Assembly (NCBI GenBank): GCA_017480285.1
Contig: JAFVAX010000078.1
Span: 1-64,000, forward strand
Direction of reading: 5' to 3'
Source: Paludibacteraceae bacterium
GTDB taxonomy: Bacteria > Bacteroidota > Bacteroidia > Bacteroidales > Paludibacteraceae
Length of the DNA: 64,000 nucleotides
The translations under genes and the position numbers were made by a program. The notes below the pieces were generated by a model. It was not told where the DNA came from. It saw only the letters and a list, made by a program, of their open reading frames with translations, and did no database searches. Shown here one piece after another: positions 54,528 through 63,898 of the stretch. Within the stretch, counting starts at the first letter, position 1, and each line of letters begins with the position of its first letter.

Positions 54528-55865
54528 TTATTGTTTGATAATGACCTTCTGCCCTTTGCGTACATAGACGGTACCCGGTTGCAACTTGTCGATTGGTACG
54601 GGCATACCGAAGACGGTGTAGAACTCTTGATCGGCTTCATCTCCTGTCAGTACGGTTTCCAATCCTGAACCTTTAGGTGGTTTGATACCGAAGACGAACT
54701 CGCTACGATATCCTGCGTAGTTTGTTCCGTCGGGGTTGAGGTTGTTGAGGTAGAAATGTCCGTTACCATCACCGCCCCATCCCCAGTTGACATGGAATAG
54801 TACTGCTTCTACATATCCGTCGGAATCGAAGATGTCATCGCCTTCGTATAAGCCTTTATAGCCATCGATAACAAAAGCGTGTCCGCTATAGCCGGGTGCA
54901 CCTGCAAAATACACGGGTCTGCCTGCTATGAACTCATCTTGCAGAGTCGGTACCCAGTCGGAGTAGTCGCGTTTGTCGCCATAGCCTTCTACATACTGCG
55001 CAGACTTGTCATATCCGAACACATTGACTAAAGCCGGCTGTACGCGTTCGGAGTGGGCACTACTACCGTCGAAGTCGTATTCCATCTGAATTGAGACACC
55101 ACAAGCATACATCAGCCTTGCTACAGCTTTGGCTTGTGCTGCCGTGTAGTTGCTACCTTTGTAGGAATGTAGTATGAGATTCCAGTCAAACGGAATGGTA
55201 TCCAACTTGACATCATACACTTTTTCGGTAGAAGTAACGCCATAATGATAAACGCCTGTACCTTTTTTCGGGTACTTGTAGTATGTAAAAATCTGTGCCA
55301 TAGCGGTTGCCACACAGCCTGTTACGGTATGTGCATTCCCAACAGACGGGCACATGTTGTTGTAAGGTTTTGTTTGGTTGAAAGCGATGTCGTCAAGCAG
55401 TGCCGGCACTTCCTCTGGCATACTGCTTTGCCTGTTTTGGTCAAGTTGAGGGAATAGTTGCTCGGCAGTAAAAGTACCGCTGTTCAAAAGTTCAAGAGCA
55501 CGGTTGTATGACTGTAAGATATTTTGCAGGTTGTCAGGCACTTGGTCGCACCAGTTGCTATTGTCGGAAAAACCGAGAATGCGTGGCATACGGTCGTCCG
55601 AAGATACGAGAACAAACCCTTCGCCCTGCTGCGGTTCAACCAAATAAAATGCTTGCTCTACCGTGTTTTCCGAAACAGTTAATGCGCTTGTAGTGATAGG
55701 TTTGAGAGGTCTGACTTTTAAGTCTTTTTTGCCTTTAAGGGCCTTACCTGCAATATTCATCACTTCGTCCATACTCCTTTGTTCTGCAAAAGAGCATGGG
55801 GCGAACATTATTGCGCACAAAACTGCTAAAACACATACTGCGCTCTCTACTTTCGACTTTTTCAT
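54528..55865 (-). CDS. C10-family (streptopain-like) cysteine peptidase, secreted
   Basis: 445 aa. A signal peptide ends CSFAEQ. An inhibitory pro-region of the Spi_C10 type ([18 protein letters not shown]) follows, then the catalytic cysteine in [12 protein letters not shown] (about 185) and the histidine in [12 protein letters not shown] (about 331), with [12 protein letters not shown] behind it. The end [17 protein letters not shown]...KGQKVIIKQ resembles a type IX sorting domain. Relatives are streptopain, interpain and periodontain, which degrade host proteins. It has its own promoter (55887-55918). Confidence 0.85.
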   Translation of the reverse strand: MKKSKVESAVCVLAVLCAIMFAPCSFAEQRSMDEVMNIAGKALKGKKDLKVRPLKPITTSALTVSENTVEQAFYLVEPQQGEGFVLVSSDDRMPRILGFSDNSNWCDQVPDNLQNILQSYNRALELLNSGTFTAEQLFPQLDQNRQSSMPEEVPALLDDIAFNQTKPYNNMCPSVGNAHTVTGCVATAMAQIFTYYKYPKKGTGVYHYGVTSTEKVYDVKLDTIPFDWNLILHSYKGSNYTAAQAKAVARLMYACGVSIQMEYDFDGSSAHSERVQPALVNVFGYDKSAQYVEGYGDKRDYSDWVPTLQDEFIAGRPVYFAGAPGYSGHAFVIDGYKGLYEGDDIFDSDGYVEAVLFHVNWGWGGDGNGHFYLNNLNPDGTNYAGYRSEFVFGIKPPKGSGLETVLTGDEADQEFYTVFGMPVPIDKLQPGTVYVRKGQKVIIKQ

Positions 55866-55886
55866 AGTTACTTTGTTTTTTTCTTA

Positions 55887-55918
55887 CAAAATTACATTTT
55901 TTTTTCAAATTATGCAAA
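55887..55918 (-). promoter_or_regulatory. Bacteroidota-type promoter for the C10 peptidase gene
   Basis: Read on the minus strand: TTTG (55918-55915), 20 bp, TAATTTTG (55894-55887). Confidence 0.7.
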
Positions 55919-55934
55919 TTTATTCGCTATTGTC

Positions 55935-57266
55935 TTATCTGACAATAAATTTTGCACCTTTTTGCAGAACCACTCCCTTGTACTCTCCCGAAAGGACAGC
56001 ATCAATATTTAGAGGCATTCCGAGAATGTCATACACAGGCTTGTTTGGGTCAAGTCCTTTTATGTTCTCTTGCATATCTGACAAATCCGACCCCGGGTTT
56101 TCAGTGTCAACCCATTCGTATTCAGTGGCATTTTTCAGTCCGGGTAATTCAAAATACGGTTCTAAAGTACCGTAAATCAAGATTTTTCTGCCGTAGTTGT
56201 CAGGATTGGTGAACACACCGACTTCTTTTCTTATGTTTCCGTTGTTGGGCAGTTGTACGGGTACGAAATGACCTGCTTTCACCTCCTCTTCGGTTGGTTC
56301 GGCTGTTGTTCCAAGAGCGATAGAGGTATCGTCTTTTGCAGGGGTTTGCAAAGCAGATTTGGTGTTTGGTCTGCCCCAGATATAACCAACTATCCACGCC
56401 TTGTCGTGTAAGGCATTGTTGAGTGCCAAGACATCTTCAACCGTATAAGGGTTCTCTTTTGTTCCGTCAGCACCACTCACGGCATCTGTAACTTGGGCTT
56501 TGACTGCAACAGTTTTCTTAATGCCGTTGGCAGAGATATCAACTATTGCCGAATAGTCGCCTACTGTAGCGGTGAAGAGTTGTACTTCTATTGTTCCGCC
56601 ATCGCGATTGAGCGATTTAACAAACTTAAAAGCTTCGCCATCGGTTGTTATATCAACATTCAAATCTTCAGTCAGGTTATATGCCTTTACTTCAATCTTT
56701 TTGGGTTCAACACCGGCATCTCTGAGTATGACACCGAAGTCAATATCTTCAGAAACGGATATGGCCGGGTTTTTAGCCACTTCGTCGGAGTAATAGAACT
56801 CGATGGAAGTGATACGAAGTTGTCCCACTGATGCCGTCATCGTGAAGTCGGTTATCTTGCCGGTCGCTGTGAGTTTGCCTTGTTCGCCGTTGTTGTCGGA
56901 AGCAACGATTATTCCATCGCCTACATTGGTGGTATAGGTGGCGTTCAGCAGGTTCTCCATTTCTGATTTGCCTCCTACAATAACTATATTGACAAGCACA
57001 GAATCGATAGTGCCGACACTTTTTGCTGCTATGATTTGCAGAGTCTGGTTCTTGTACAGGCGCAGATCGTCGTAGGTGTCTTCAACCCAATTATCGCCTT
57101 TTCCCGGACCTTTGGTTTGTATGATGCTGAAGTGCTCTGTGGTGTAAGTACGCTGTTTGTCGCCTTCTGTACCACCATTGGGGATATGTGTGAAGACCTC
57201 TTTCTCTGATGCAAAAACGATTGCCGAAAGAAGAATAAAACTGAAAACTGAAACTATCTTTTTCAT
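55935..57266 (-). CDS. Secreted protein with DUF6359-like domain and sorting-like C-terminus
   Basis: 443 aa. A signal peptide ends IVFASE. An N-terminal beta domain, an Ig-like part (about 165-265) and a segment GTKENPYTVEDVLALNN...AWIVGYIWG (about 272-297), the mark of DUF6359 (OB-fold-like) domains, come in order. The end PVYDILGMPLNIDAVLSGEYKG matches the pattern of type IX sorting domains, so it is probably surface-attached. It starts 5 bp after the preceding large gene and is likely co-transcribed with it. Confidence 0.7.
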   Translation of the reverse strand: MKKIVSVFSFILLSAIVFASEKEVFTHIPNGGTEGDKQRTYTTEHFSIIQTKGPGKGDNWVEDTYDDLRLYKNQTLQIIAAKSVGTIDSVLVNIVIVGGKSEMENLLNATYTTNVGDGIIVASDNNGEQGKLTATGKITDFTMTASVGQLRITSIEFYYSDEVAKNPAISVSEDIDFGVILRDAGVEPKKIEVKAYNLTEDLNVDITTDGEAFKFVKSLNRDGGTIEVQLFTATVGDYSAIVDISANGIKKTVAVKAQVTDAVSGADGTKENPYTVEDVLALNNALHDKAWIVGYIWGRPNTKSALQTPAKDDTSIALGTTAEPTEEEVKAGHFVPVQLPNNGNIRKEVGVFTNPDNYGRKILIYGTLEPYFELPGLKNATEYEWVDTENPGSDLSDMQENIKGLDPNKPVYDILGMPLNIDAVLSGEYKGVVLQKGAKFIVR

Positions 57267-57271
57267 ATTTG

Positions 57272-59857
57272 TTATTTGCTTATTGTTATTCCTAAAACAT
57301 TCAATTTTCTACCGTCTGGCAGGATAATAACAACTTGCCCGTTTTGAAGAACTTTGCGCACTTGACCTTTGTTTTGGTTGTTTGTTTCTTGTTCCAAACC
57401 GGTAGGTATTTTCTCTTCGAAGTGTCGTACATAGACATACATCATCTTGCCGTCAGCAAACCCTGCTTTGTATGGTCTGATATAGCCGTTTTGCGGGTTG
57501 TATTTGATATATGCGTTGGTGTTCCCGACATTATGTACATAAACTCCGTTTTCATCGGCAAGGAATTCCCAAACCTTGTTGTTCTGTGTGTTGGCTTCAA
57601 CAAAAGTGTTTGAGTTTTCTGCAAGTGCTTTTGTCGACCCTACGGGTGTTAGCGTAAATCCGCCTTGTGTTGTGGCAAGAACAAGTCTTACTGCTTCATC
57701 CCCTGCAGCGGCATCATCGGTAACGGTGATGTTTTCAGTGAGTGAAACAAGTTGTTTGCCCTCAAGTTTGCCTGCTACGACGCTGACTAATTCGCTATTG
57801 GCATCTAAGAATCTCGTTGCCAAAATAATAGTGTCTTTGTCTTGAAGTTCTGTCGGCATTGTTACTTTTGCAAACATCTGTGCACCAACGACATTGACGG
57901 TTATTTGTGCTTGCTTTCCGTCTATGGTAGCAGTGATAACAGCCGTACCTTCCTGCTTTCCGCTGACGATACCGTCTGAACTAACAACAGCCACTTGTTC
58001 GTTGTCGGAAGTGTATGTAATCTCATTCTCTTCTGCCGCCGAAGAGGGCATTACAACAGGTTGTAGTTGCACGCTACTTCCAATCGTCAAACTAAGCGAT
58101 TCTTGAGCAAAGGCGATGCTCTCAACACTTGTCGCAACGACATTTATTGTGCATTGTGCACTTATCTCTTCATTGCTTTCTGCCGTTGCTGTCAAGACGG
58201 TTGTACCTAATGCTTTTGCTGTTACCTGACCGTTTTTATTGACGGTTGCGATGTCGGTATTGTCAATACTCCAGAGAACTTTCTGATTAGCCCCGCTTGG
58301 CAAAACTGTTGCTGTAAGTGTCTGTTTCTCACCTATATGCATTGTCAGTTCGCTCTGAATCTGAATACTTTCAGCCGCAGGCACATTGATGATTACTTCG
58401 GCTGTTGCTTTTACTTCAGGCACTTTCACCGACGATACGGTTATTGTAACCTTTCCTGAGATAAGCGGAGTGAGAACACCATTGGCATCTATAGTGGCGT
58501 ATGCCTTGTTGCTTGATTCCCATAAGAGCGACTTATCTGCTGCGTCTTGCGGGGTGAGTGTGAGGTGTTCTGCAAGGTTGAGTGTCTCACCAAGATTGAC
58601 ATTGTAGGTCTCGGCATCAAAACTAAGGTCTGTCAGCTTGACGGTATTCGCAATAAGAGTAATGTCGATAGGGAAATAGCCTTCCATCGGGTCAAGAGCA
58701 ATGTCTTGTGTGAGATACTCTAACTCTACTTCAAGAACGCCTTCAAAGTCTAACTTTCCGTTGTAGGTGAGCGTTATGGTACCGCTCTGGCGGTCGCCGG
58801 TGCTCTCGACTATGATGTATGGTGCGTCTGCACCACCTGCTGTCCAAACGATGTCGTCTGTGAGATATTCGGCGGTATAACCTACGGTAACGGATTTTGT
58901 CTCGCCTTTCTCAACAGTACCGAAATCAATAGTTCCGTCAAGTGTAACCGAACTTGTAAAGATGTGGGCATCACTTATTTTCTTATACAGGTTGGGCAAC
59001 TCTCCTGCCGTCTCGCTTGCGTATGGCTTGAAGCGGTCGTTGTTGGCAAACTGAACGGGGAAACTATCGTCGCTCGGACGGCGTACCCACGCTTCGCCAT
59101 CGGTTACATCGATAGCCCAACCTGCAAGGTGTTCTTTGTCGGTCTCTCCGTAAGTGAAAGCACCTTTCTCACCTACATAAAGCAGCAATCGATCGCCGGT
59201 GTCAGTATTGGTGAATTGCCAATTACCGTTATATTTGCTCATTGTGAAGGTCTGGGCTGTCTCAGGCACTTCCATTGTGCCTTTTTCTGCATCTACCTTG
59301 ACATCTTCGGTTATTGCCGGAAGGTATGTTTGATATAGCGGACCGCCTACACATGCCTTACTTTCCATTGCAAAAACGACAACATCACCTTCTTTCAGTT
59401 CGCTTGTAGTGTTGATTTTTTGGAAAGTGGTGGTAGTGCCGATAATAGCATCTCTGGTTACATTAACTTTCACAGTGATGATTTTCTCAACCTCGTCTGC
59501 CCAGTTTGACGCATATCCCCAAATACGCACTTTGCCTTCGAAGCTGTCGGATACTTCGGCGTAATAACCTATAGATAAGTCATATTCATAAACTTTCTTT
59601 GCACCATAGCCGATGTAGAAGGGCATCGAACTTTGGATAAAGAAGTTGTCCTCGCCTTCAACAATTTCAGCCCATAAGTAGCCTCCGTCGGGAAGTCCTG
59701 TCCAAGTAACATGTACATACGCAGAGTCCATTATGGCTTCTTGACCTTTTATGCTGACCGTACCGAAATCCAAGTCGTCAGCAAAGATGGCATCTTGTGC
59801 TTTAGCGCTTATTGCCAAAGTTAGCAAACAAGCAAAAAGAGTAAAAATTTTTTTCAT
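57272..59857 (-). CDS. Large secreted protein with bacterial Ig-like (BIG2) repeats
   Basis: 861 aa. A signal peptide ends ISAKAQ. An N-terminal beta-sandwich (DLDFGTVSIKGQEAIMDS), a middle part of mixed beta domains, then tandem BIG2-type Ig-like domains (about 410-650; units such as LLWESSNKAYATIDANGVLTP and VLWSIDNTDIATVNKNGQVT). A last beta domain and a C-terminus with VRKVLQNGQVVIILPDGRKL, similar to type IX sorting ends, follow. It is probably a surface adhesin or a matrix protein. Its promoter is at 59904-59935. Confidence 0.75.
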   Translation of the reverse strand: MKKIFTLFACLLTLAISAKAQDAIFADDLDFGTVSIKGQEAIMDSAYVHVTWTGLPDGGYLWAEIVEGEDNFFIQSSMPFYIGYGAKKVYEYDLSIGYYAEVSDSFEGKVRIWGYASNWADEVEKIITVKVNVTRDAIIGTTTTFQKINTTSELKEGDVVVFAMESKACVGGPLYQTYLPAITEDVKVDAEKGTMEVPETAQTFTMSKYNGNWQFTNTDTGDRLLLYVGEKGAFTYGETDKEHLAGWAIDVTDGEAWVRRPSDDSFPVQFANNDRFKPYASETAGELPNLYKKISDAHIFTSSVTLDGTIDFGTVEKGETKSVTVGYTAEYLTDDIVWTAGGADAPYIIVESTGDRQSGTITLTYNGKLDFEGVLEVELEYLTQDIALDPMEGYFPIDITLIANTVKLTDLSFDAETYNVNLGETLNLAEHLTLTPQDAADKSLLWESSNKAYATIDANGVLTPLISGKVTITVSSVKVPEVKATAEVIINVPAAESIQIQSELTMHIGEKQTLTATVLPSGANQKVLWSIDNTDIATVNKNGQVTAKALGTTVLTATAESNEEISAQCTINVVATSVESIAFAQESLSLTIGSSVQLQPVVMPSSAAEENEITYTSDNEQVAVVSSDGIVSGKQEGTAVITATIDGKQAQITVNVVGAQMFAKVTMPTELQDKDTIILATRFLDANSELVSVVAGKLEGKQLVSLTENITVTDDAAAGDEAVRLVLATTQGGFTLTPVGSTKALAENSNTFVEANTQNNKVWEFLADENGVYVHNVGNTNAYIKYNPQNGYIRPYKAGFADGKMMYVYVRHFEEKIPTGLEQETNNQNKGQVRKVLQNGQVVIILPDGRKLNVLGITISK

Positions 59858-59903
59858 GGTAACAATATTTTGGTTTTTTTATGTTTCTTTTTCGATAACA
59901 ATA

Positions 59904-59935
59904 CAAATATACTAAATTTTTGTCAAAATAGCAAA
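59904..59935 (-). promoter_or_regulatory. Bacteroidota-type promoter for the BIG2 protein gene
   Basis: Read on the minus strand: TTTG (59935-59932), 20 bp, TATATTTG (59911-59904). Confidence 0.75.
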
Positions 59936-60131
59936 TAAAGATTCAAAATTTGCAAATAAAGATTCAAAATTTGCAGATTTTTCACCTTCAATCATCGTGC
60001 ACTCCGGTGGCATTCTTGCCACCGCCATATCCGTTCATACGCTTACCGATGCTAACCTTTCAAAAATTATCTCAAAAATAAAAGAAAATATCAATTCTGA
60101 AGAAAAAACACCGATTTTCAACAAAAAATGA
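59916..60131 (+). pseudogene. Possible relic reading frame without start codon
   Basis: A frame of 71 codons runs from after TAA (59913) to TGA (60129-60131) with no ATG. Its second part (VHSGGILATAISVHTLTDANL) has protein-like composition and higher G+C than the surroundings. It may be a decayed gene end, or chance. It overlaps the minus-strand promoter and the 21-bp repeat. Confidence 0.2.
59931..59972. repeat. 21-bp tandem duplication overlapping a promoter
   Basis: GCAAATAAAGATTCAAAATT plus T occurs twice (59931-59951 and 59952-59972). The first copy holds the -33 element of the BIG2 gene promoter. Confidence 0.8.
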
Positions 60132-60265
60132 GCATTTTTATCATAAAAATAACTGTTTTTCCTTTATTTGCGCAGATTCTATTAATAATCGCTGCTATCT
60201 TTATAATACCGCTAAATGCTTATCTTTCAACAAAATATAGTAACTTCCGAAAACATAAAAATGGG

Positions 60266-60532
60266 ACACTTTAACACTTTAACACTTTTTGAAAGGTAAA
60301 AATACCCCCACACCCCCAAACCAAAACTATAGTATAAGGATTTTATTATATATATAGTCCCCCCTATAAACTTTTTTTTCAAGCAAAAATCAAAATAAGC
60401 AATCCCACTAAAAAAACTGTTAAAGTGTTAAAGTGTTATAGTAGGGGAAAACAAAAAGAAAAAGAAAAAGGAAAAAGAAACAAAGCATAGAGCAAAAGCA
60501 CACTAAACAAAATAACACTTTCACACTTTAAC
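60266..60532. repeat. Inverted and direct copies of an AACACTTT repeat in a gene-free region
   Basis: ACACTTTAACACTTTAAC begins at 60266, its inverse GTTAAAGTGTTAAAGTGTTA is at 60419-60438, and a third, direct copy lies at 60513-60532. Between the first two is a C-run and AT-rich sequence. The 1-kb spacer 59858-60881 otherwise holds only the promoters and repeats listed here. Confidence 0.7.
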
Positions 60533-60705
60533 TCAATGCATCCTCAAATCCTTGATTTATTTTTTGCTAAACCCGTCCAATCTGTGGGAAATAATATCCG
60601 TCAAATCCGCTGGAAATCAACTTTTTCTTTCATTATTGTGATTATTTTTGTGCAAATGTTTTTAATAGACTCGGAAACTTTAATTATTCAAAAAGTTTTC
60701 AAATT

Positions 60706-60737
60706 TTTGGAGTTTTCGATTTTTTTTATTACCTTTG
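60706..60737 (+). promoter_or_regulatory. Bacteroidota-type promoter for the tetR-efflux operon
   Basis: TTTG (60706-60709), 20 bp, TACCTTTG (60730-60737). A short frame that reads through this region (60536-60790) is therefore not a gene. Confidence 0.7.
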
Positions 60738-60795
60738 CACCGTTTTTTGAATTAAGTGTCAAAAAACAAATGATTTTTTTGTTTATTTGATAATT

Positions 60796-60839
60796 GATAG
60801 CAACTGAATATCAATGTGATAGCAACTGAATATCAATGC
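60796..60839 (+). promoter_or_regulatory. 22-bp direct repeat in the tetR leader, possible operator
   Basis: GATAGCAACTGAATATCAAT recurs at 60796 and 60818, a 22-bp period, between promoter and start codon. The similar word GATATT follows at 60840. It could be a repressor site for the TetR protein, although it is not palindromic as most TetR sites are. Confidence 0.45.
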
Positions 60840-60881
60840 GATATTAACTATTAATTATTAAGTATTAACTGTTTTAGTGTT

Positions 60882-61490
60882 ATGGAAGATATAAAGCAAA
60901 ACATTTTGGAGACATCGCTTGAACTTTTCAAGCAATATGGTATCCGTAGTGTGTCAATCGATGATATATGTCGTCGGTTGGGTATGTCTAAAAAGACTTT
61001 CTATCAGTATTTTCCGGGTAAGACAGAGTTGGTGGAAGAAGTCTTGTTGTTCCTGCAGCAGCGGTCGCTTGAGTGCGCACATAAATACACTGAAGGGAAG
61101 TCGGCACTCGAATGTGTGCGTTTGCTTCAAAAAGTACATTCCAACATCGAAGATGTACACGACAAACCCACCTTCCACTATGATTTGCAAAAGTACTATC
61201 CAAAGCAGTATAAGCAGCACTTGCATAACATTCACAACAACATCCGACACATTCTTGAGCAACATTTGCGTCAGGGAATAAAAGAAGGCTTGTATCGTAA
61301 GAGTTTGGATGTCGAGATGTGTGCTACGATGTATTCGCTGATTCAGTATATGTTTGTGCAGAACGAGAATGAACTGAAATCTGTTGATGTGAAGCGGCTT
61401 ATGAGTTTTGCCATTTCTTCATTTTTCCGTTCGATTGTTTCAACAGAGGGTGCTGAATTGCTGAAAAATGAGTTTCCTGAAAAAAACTAA
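60882..61490 (+). CDS. TetR/AcrR-family transcriptional regulator
   Basis: 202 aa. A helix-turn-helix at about 23-48 (VSIDDICRRLGMSKKTFYQYFPGKTELV) is typical of the family; the C-terminal ligand domain is variable. It lies 16 bp upstream of the TolC-like gene, in the same direction as the efflux genes, so it likely represses its own operon and is released by a pump substrate. Confidence 0.88.
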   Translation: MEDIKQNILETSLELFKQYGIRSVSIDDICRRLGMSKKTFYQYFPGKTELVEEVLLFLQQRSLECAHKYTEGKSALECVRLLQKVHSNIEDVHDKPTFHYDLQKYYPKQYKQHLHNIHNNIRHILEQHLRQGIKEGLYRKSLDVEMCATMYSLIQYMFVQNENELKSVDVKRLMSFAISSFFRSIVSTEGAELLKNEFPEKN

Positions 61491-61506
61491 AATCTATTTA
61501 TAAGGT

Positions 61507-62871
61507 ATGAAAAAGAATTTAATCAACAAACAAAGACTACTGACTTGCATCTTAGTGGCACTGTTGCAGTGTTTTGCTATAGGTGTTGTGGCGGCTGACC
61601 ATGTTATGTCGGCTACCCGCCATCAAGAAGCAGAGCAAGTGTCTGATACCCTGTCCTTGTCTTTGAGTGAAGCCCGCGATTATGCAGTTAGTCGTAACCG
61701 TTCGCTCAAGAACGCCTCGCTTGCAGTGCAGGAGGCATACGCACAACGCTGGCAGACAATAGCGCAGATGCTACCATCGGTAGATGCTAACTATTCGTAC
61801 AGCAACTATTTAGGATACAGTGCCGAACTAAACACCGCTATGGGTAGTTTTCAAGTGGCAATGCCTAATGTGGGGGCATGGTCAATAACCGCTGCGGTAG
61901 GAATAAACGGTCAAGGTATAGTAGGTGCTCTGCTTCAAAACCTTGCTATTGATATGAAAAAAATAGCATTGGAACAGTCCGAAACAGAACTTAGAGGCGG
62001 AGTGATGAACAGTTACATAACTATACTTGCACTCCATTCTATTTCCAATCTGTTGGATTCAACCCTTCTGAACATACAGTCGCTTGAGCAGATGACTCAG
62101 AATGCAGTCAATGCAGGAGTGGCAGAGCAGACTACCGTTGACCAGATACATGTGCGTGTCAACACATTGAAAAACAGTATCAATGCACAGCAGCGAAACA
62201 TCGAACTTGCGACCAATGCACTGAAAGTGCAACTCAATGTGCCTGCCCAAACACAACTCACACTCACTGATGAAATCGACAATCTTTTGTCGTCAGAGCA
62301 GATCCTTCAACTCTTGGGAGAGCAGTTTGTAATCGACCATAACTTGAACTATCAGTTGCTCAAGAAATCAACCGATCTGGCTCGTCGTCAGGTGCATCTC
62401 TCGGCTTGGGCTTACGGACCTACAGTCAGTCTTGCCTACAACTATTCAAAGCAACATTATTATGGCGAAGGCGGTATGCGTATGACCCCGCCTAATGTCA
62501 TTCAGTTGGGTGTCAGCATTCCGTTGTGGTCAAGTGGCAAACGCGCTGCGGGTGTTGTTGAGAAGAAAATAGCATACGAAGAAGCAAAGAATACTTTGGC
62601 TGAGACAACCGACAACCTCGGCATTCAGTTCCAACAACTCAGGTTCAACCTGCAAAACAACTACGAGACTTACCTGAACGAAAAGGAAAACATAGAAGTT
62701 GTAAGGCGTGTGTTTGAAAGTACGGCTAACAAATTCCGCTGGGGTACTACCTCGAATGTGGACCTTACAAACGCTTCAAACGACCTTATATCCGCTCAAT
62801 CTACTTATATCCAGGCAGTGATGTCGCTTGTACAGTCCGGGGTAGAGTTGGAAAAATTCCTTAATCTGTAA
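61507..62871 (+). CDS. TolC-family outer membrane efflux protein
   Basis: 454 aa. A signal peptide (about 1-30) and two OEP repeats with long helices (SLSEARDYAVSRNRSLKNASLAV; ARRQVHLSAWAYGPTVSLAYNYS). It forms the outer-membrane channel of the tripartite pump with the adaptor gene 12 bp downstream. Confidence 0.88.
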   Translation: MKKNLINKQRLLTCILVALLQCFAIGVVAADHVMSATRHQEAEQVSDTLSLSLSEARDYAVSRNRSLKNASLAVQEAYAQRWQTIAQMLPSVDANYSYSNYLGYSAELNTAMGSFQVAMPNVGAWSITAAVGINGQGIVGALLQNLAIDMKKIALEQSETELRGGVMNSYITILALHSISNLLDSTLLNIQSLEQMTQNAVNAGVAEQTTVDQIHVRVNTLKNSINAQQRNIELATNALKVQLNVPAQTQLTLTDEIDNLLSSEQILQLLGEQFVIDHNLNYQLLKKSTDLARRQVHLSAWAYGPTVSLAYNYSKQHYYGEGGMRMTPPNVIQLGVSIPLWSSGKRAAGVVEKKIAYEEAKNTLAETTDNLGIQFQQLRFNLQNNYETYLNEKENIEVVRRVFESTANKFRWGTTSNVDLTNASNDLISAQSTYIQAVMSLVQSGVELEKFLNL

Positions 62872-62883
62872 AATAGTTTTAAT

Positions 62884-63894
62884 ATGAAAAAGATATTTTA
62901 TTTACTGACAGCCGGTTTGGTATTGCTTGGCTGCTCAAAAGAAAATGCCACACAAGAACAACAAGAAGAGCGTGTGGAACAAGTCAGCACTGCTGTACTT
63001 CATCCTCGTGAGATACAACGCGAGATTATTCTCTCAACCAACCTTCAAGGCTATCTGACACAAAATGTAGCACCTTCACTTACAGGTCGCATAGAGCATA
63101 TCTACTGCGAAGTGGGCGATAAGAAACAGAAAGGTGATGACCTTGTTCGTATGGACCAGACACAGTATAAAACCACCAAACTGGTGCTTGCCAACCTGAA
63201 AGTGGAACTCGCGCGTGTTGAGCAACTTTTGAAAACTGGTTCTGCCACCGGGCAGCAGTACGACCAACTCAAGACCCAACTTGATCAAACTCAAGAGCAA
63301 CTCGATTTCCTCCAGCAGAACACTTATGTCAAAGCCCCGTTTGCAGGTGTTATATCCGCCAAAAACTTCGAAGACGGCGAACTTTACGGCGGCCAACCTA
63401 TATTGGTCCTGACCCGTTTAGACCAACTCAAAGCACTTGTTGCCATTCCCGAAAAGTATTTCCCGCTTATCAAAGAAGGAATGTCGCTCTCGCTTACTTC
63501 GGAGATTTATCCCGACAAGGTGTTCCCCGCAAAAGTGGAAGTCGTTTATCCTACGGTTGATGCTTCGTCGCATACTTTCCAAACGAAGATTGTCGTTCCT
63601 AATTCTCATAATCTGCTTCGCCCGGGTATGTATGTAACGACAACAATAGGACTTGGCAAGGCTGACGCTATCGTTGTGCCTTATCAAACGGTTGAGAAAC
63701 TTGTTGGTGCTAACGACCGCTATGTCTTTATCAACAACAACGGTAGAGCCCAACGCGTGGCTGTTGAGTTAGGACAGCGCTTTGACCAAGACATCGAAAT
63801 AATCGCACCTGAGATAACCGACGGCGTTGAGATGGTTGTCAAAGGCCAGCATAAACTTGTTGACGGAGTTAAAATAAATGTTGTAAAAGAGTAA
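62884..63894 (+). CDS. RND efflux periplasmic adaptor (membrane fusion protein)
   Basis: 336 aa. A signal with a lipobox LVLLGCSKE (Cys17) shows a lipoprotein. A barrel-sandwich (lipoyl-like) part (about 55-165, LTGRIEHIYCEVGDKKQKGD), a short helical hairpin and a beta-barrel part (about 170-250, GMSLSLTSEIYPDKVF) follow. It links the inner-membrane pump to the TolC-like channel and ends 4 bp before the pump gene. Confidence 0.9.
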   Translation: MKKIFYLLTAGLVLLGCSKENATQEQQEERVEQVSTAVLHPREIQREIILSTNLQGYLTQNVAPSLTGRIEHIYCEVGDKKQKGDDLVRMDQTQYKTTKLVLANLKVELARVEQLLKTGSATGQQYDQLKTQLDQTQEQLDFLQQNTYVKAPFAGVISAKNFEDGELYGGQPILVLTRLDQLKALVAIPEKYFPLIKEGMSLSLTSEIYPDKVFPAKVEVVYPTVDASSHTFQTKIVVPNSHNLLRPGMYVTTTIGLGKADAIVVPYQTVEKLVGANDRYVFINNNGRAQRVAVELGQRFDQDIEIIAPEITDGVEMVVKGQHKLVDGVKINVVKE

Positions 63895-63898
63895 GATT

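Noticed and set aside
60536..60790. 84-aa hydrophobic reading frame
   Set aside because: A perfect promoter lies inside it, composition is that of AT-rich spacer, and no start context is seen.
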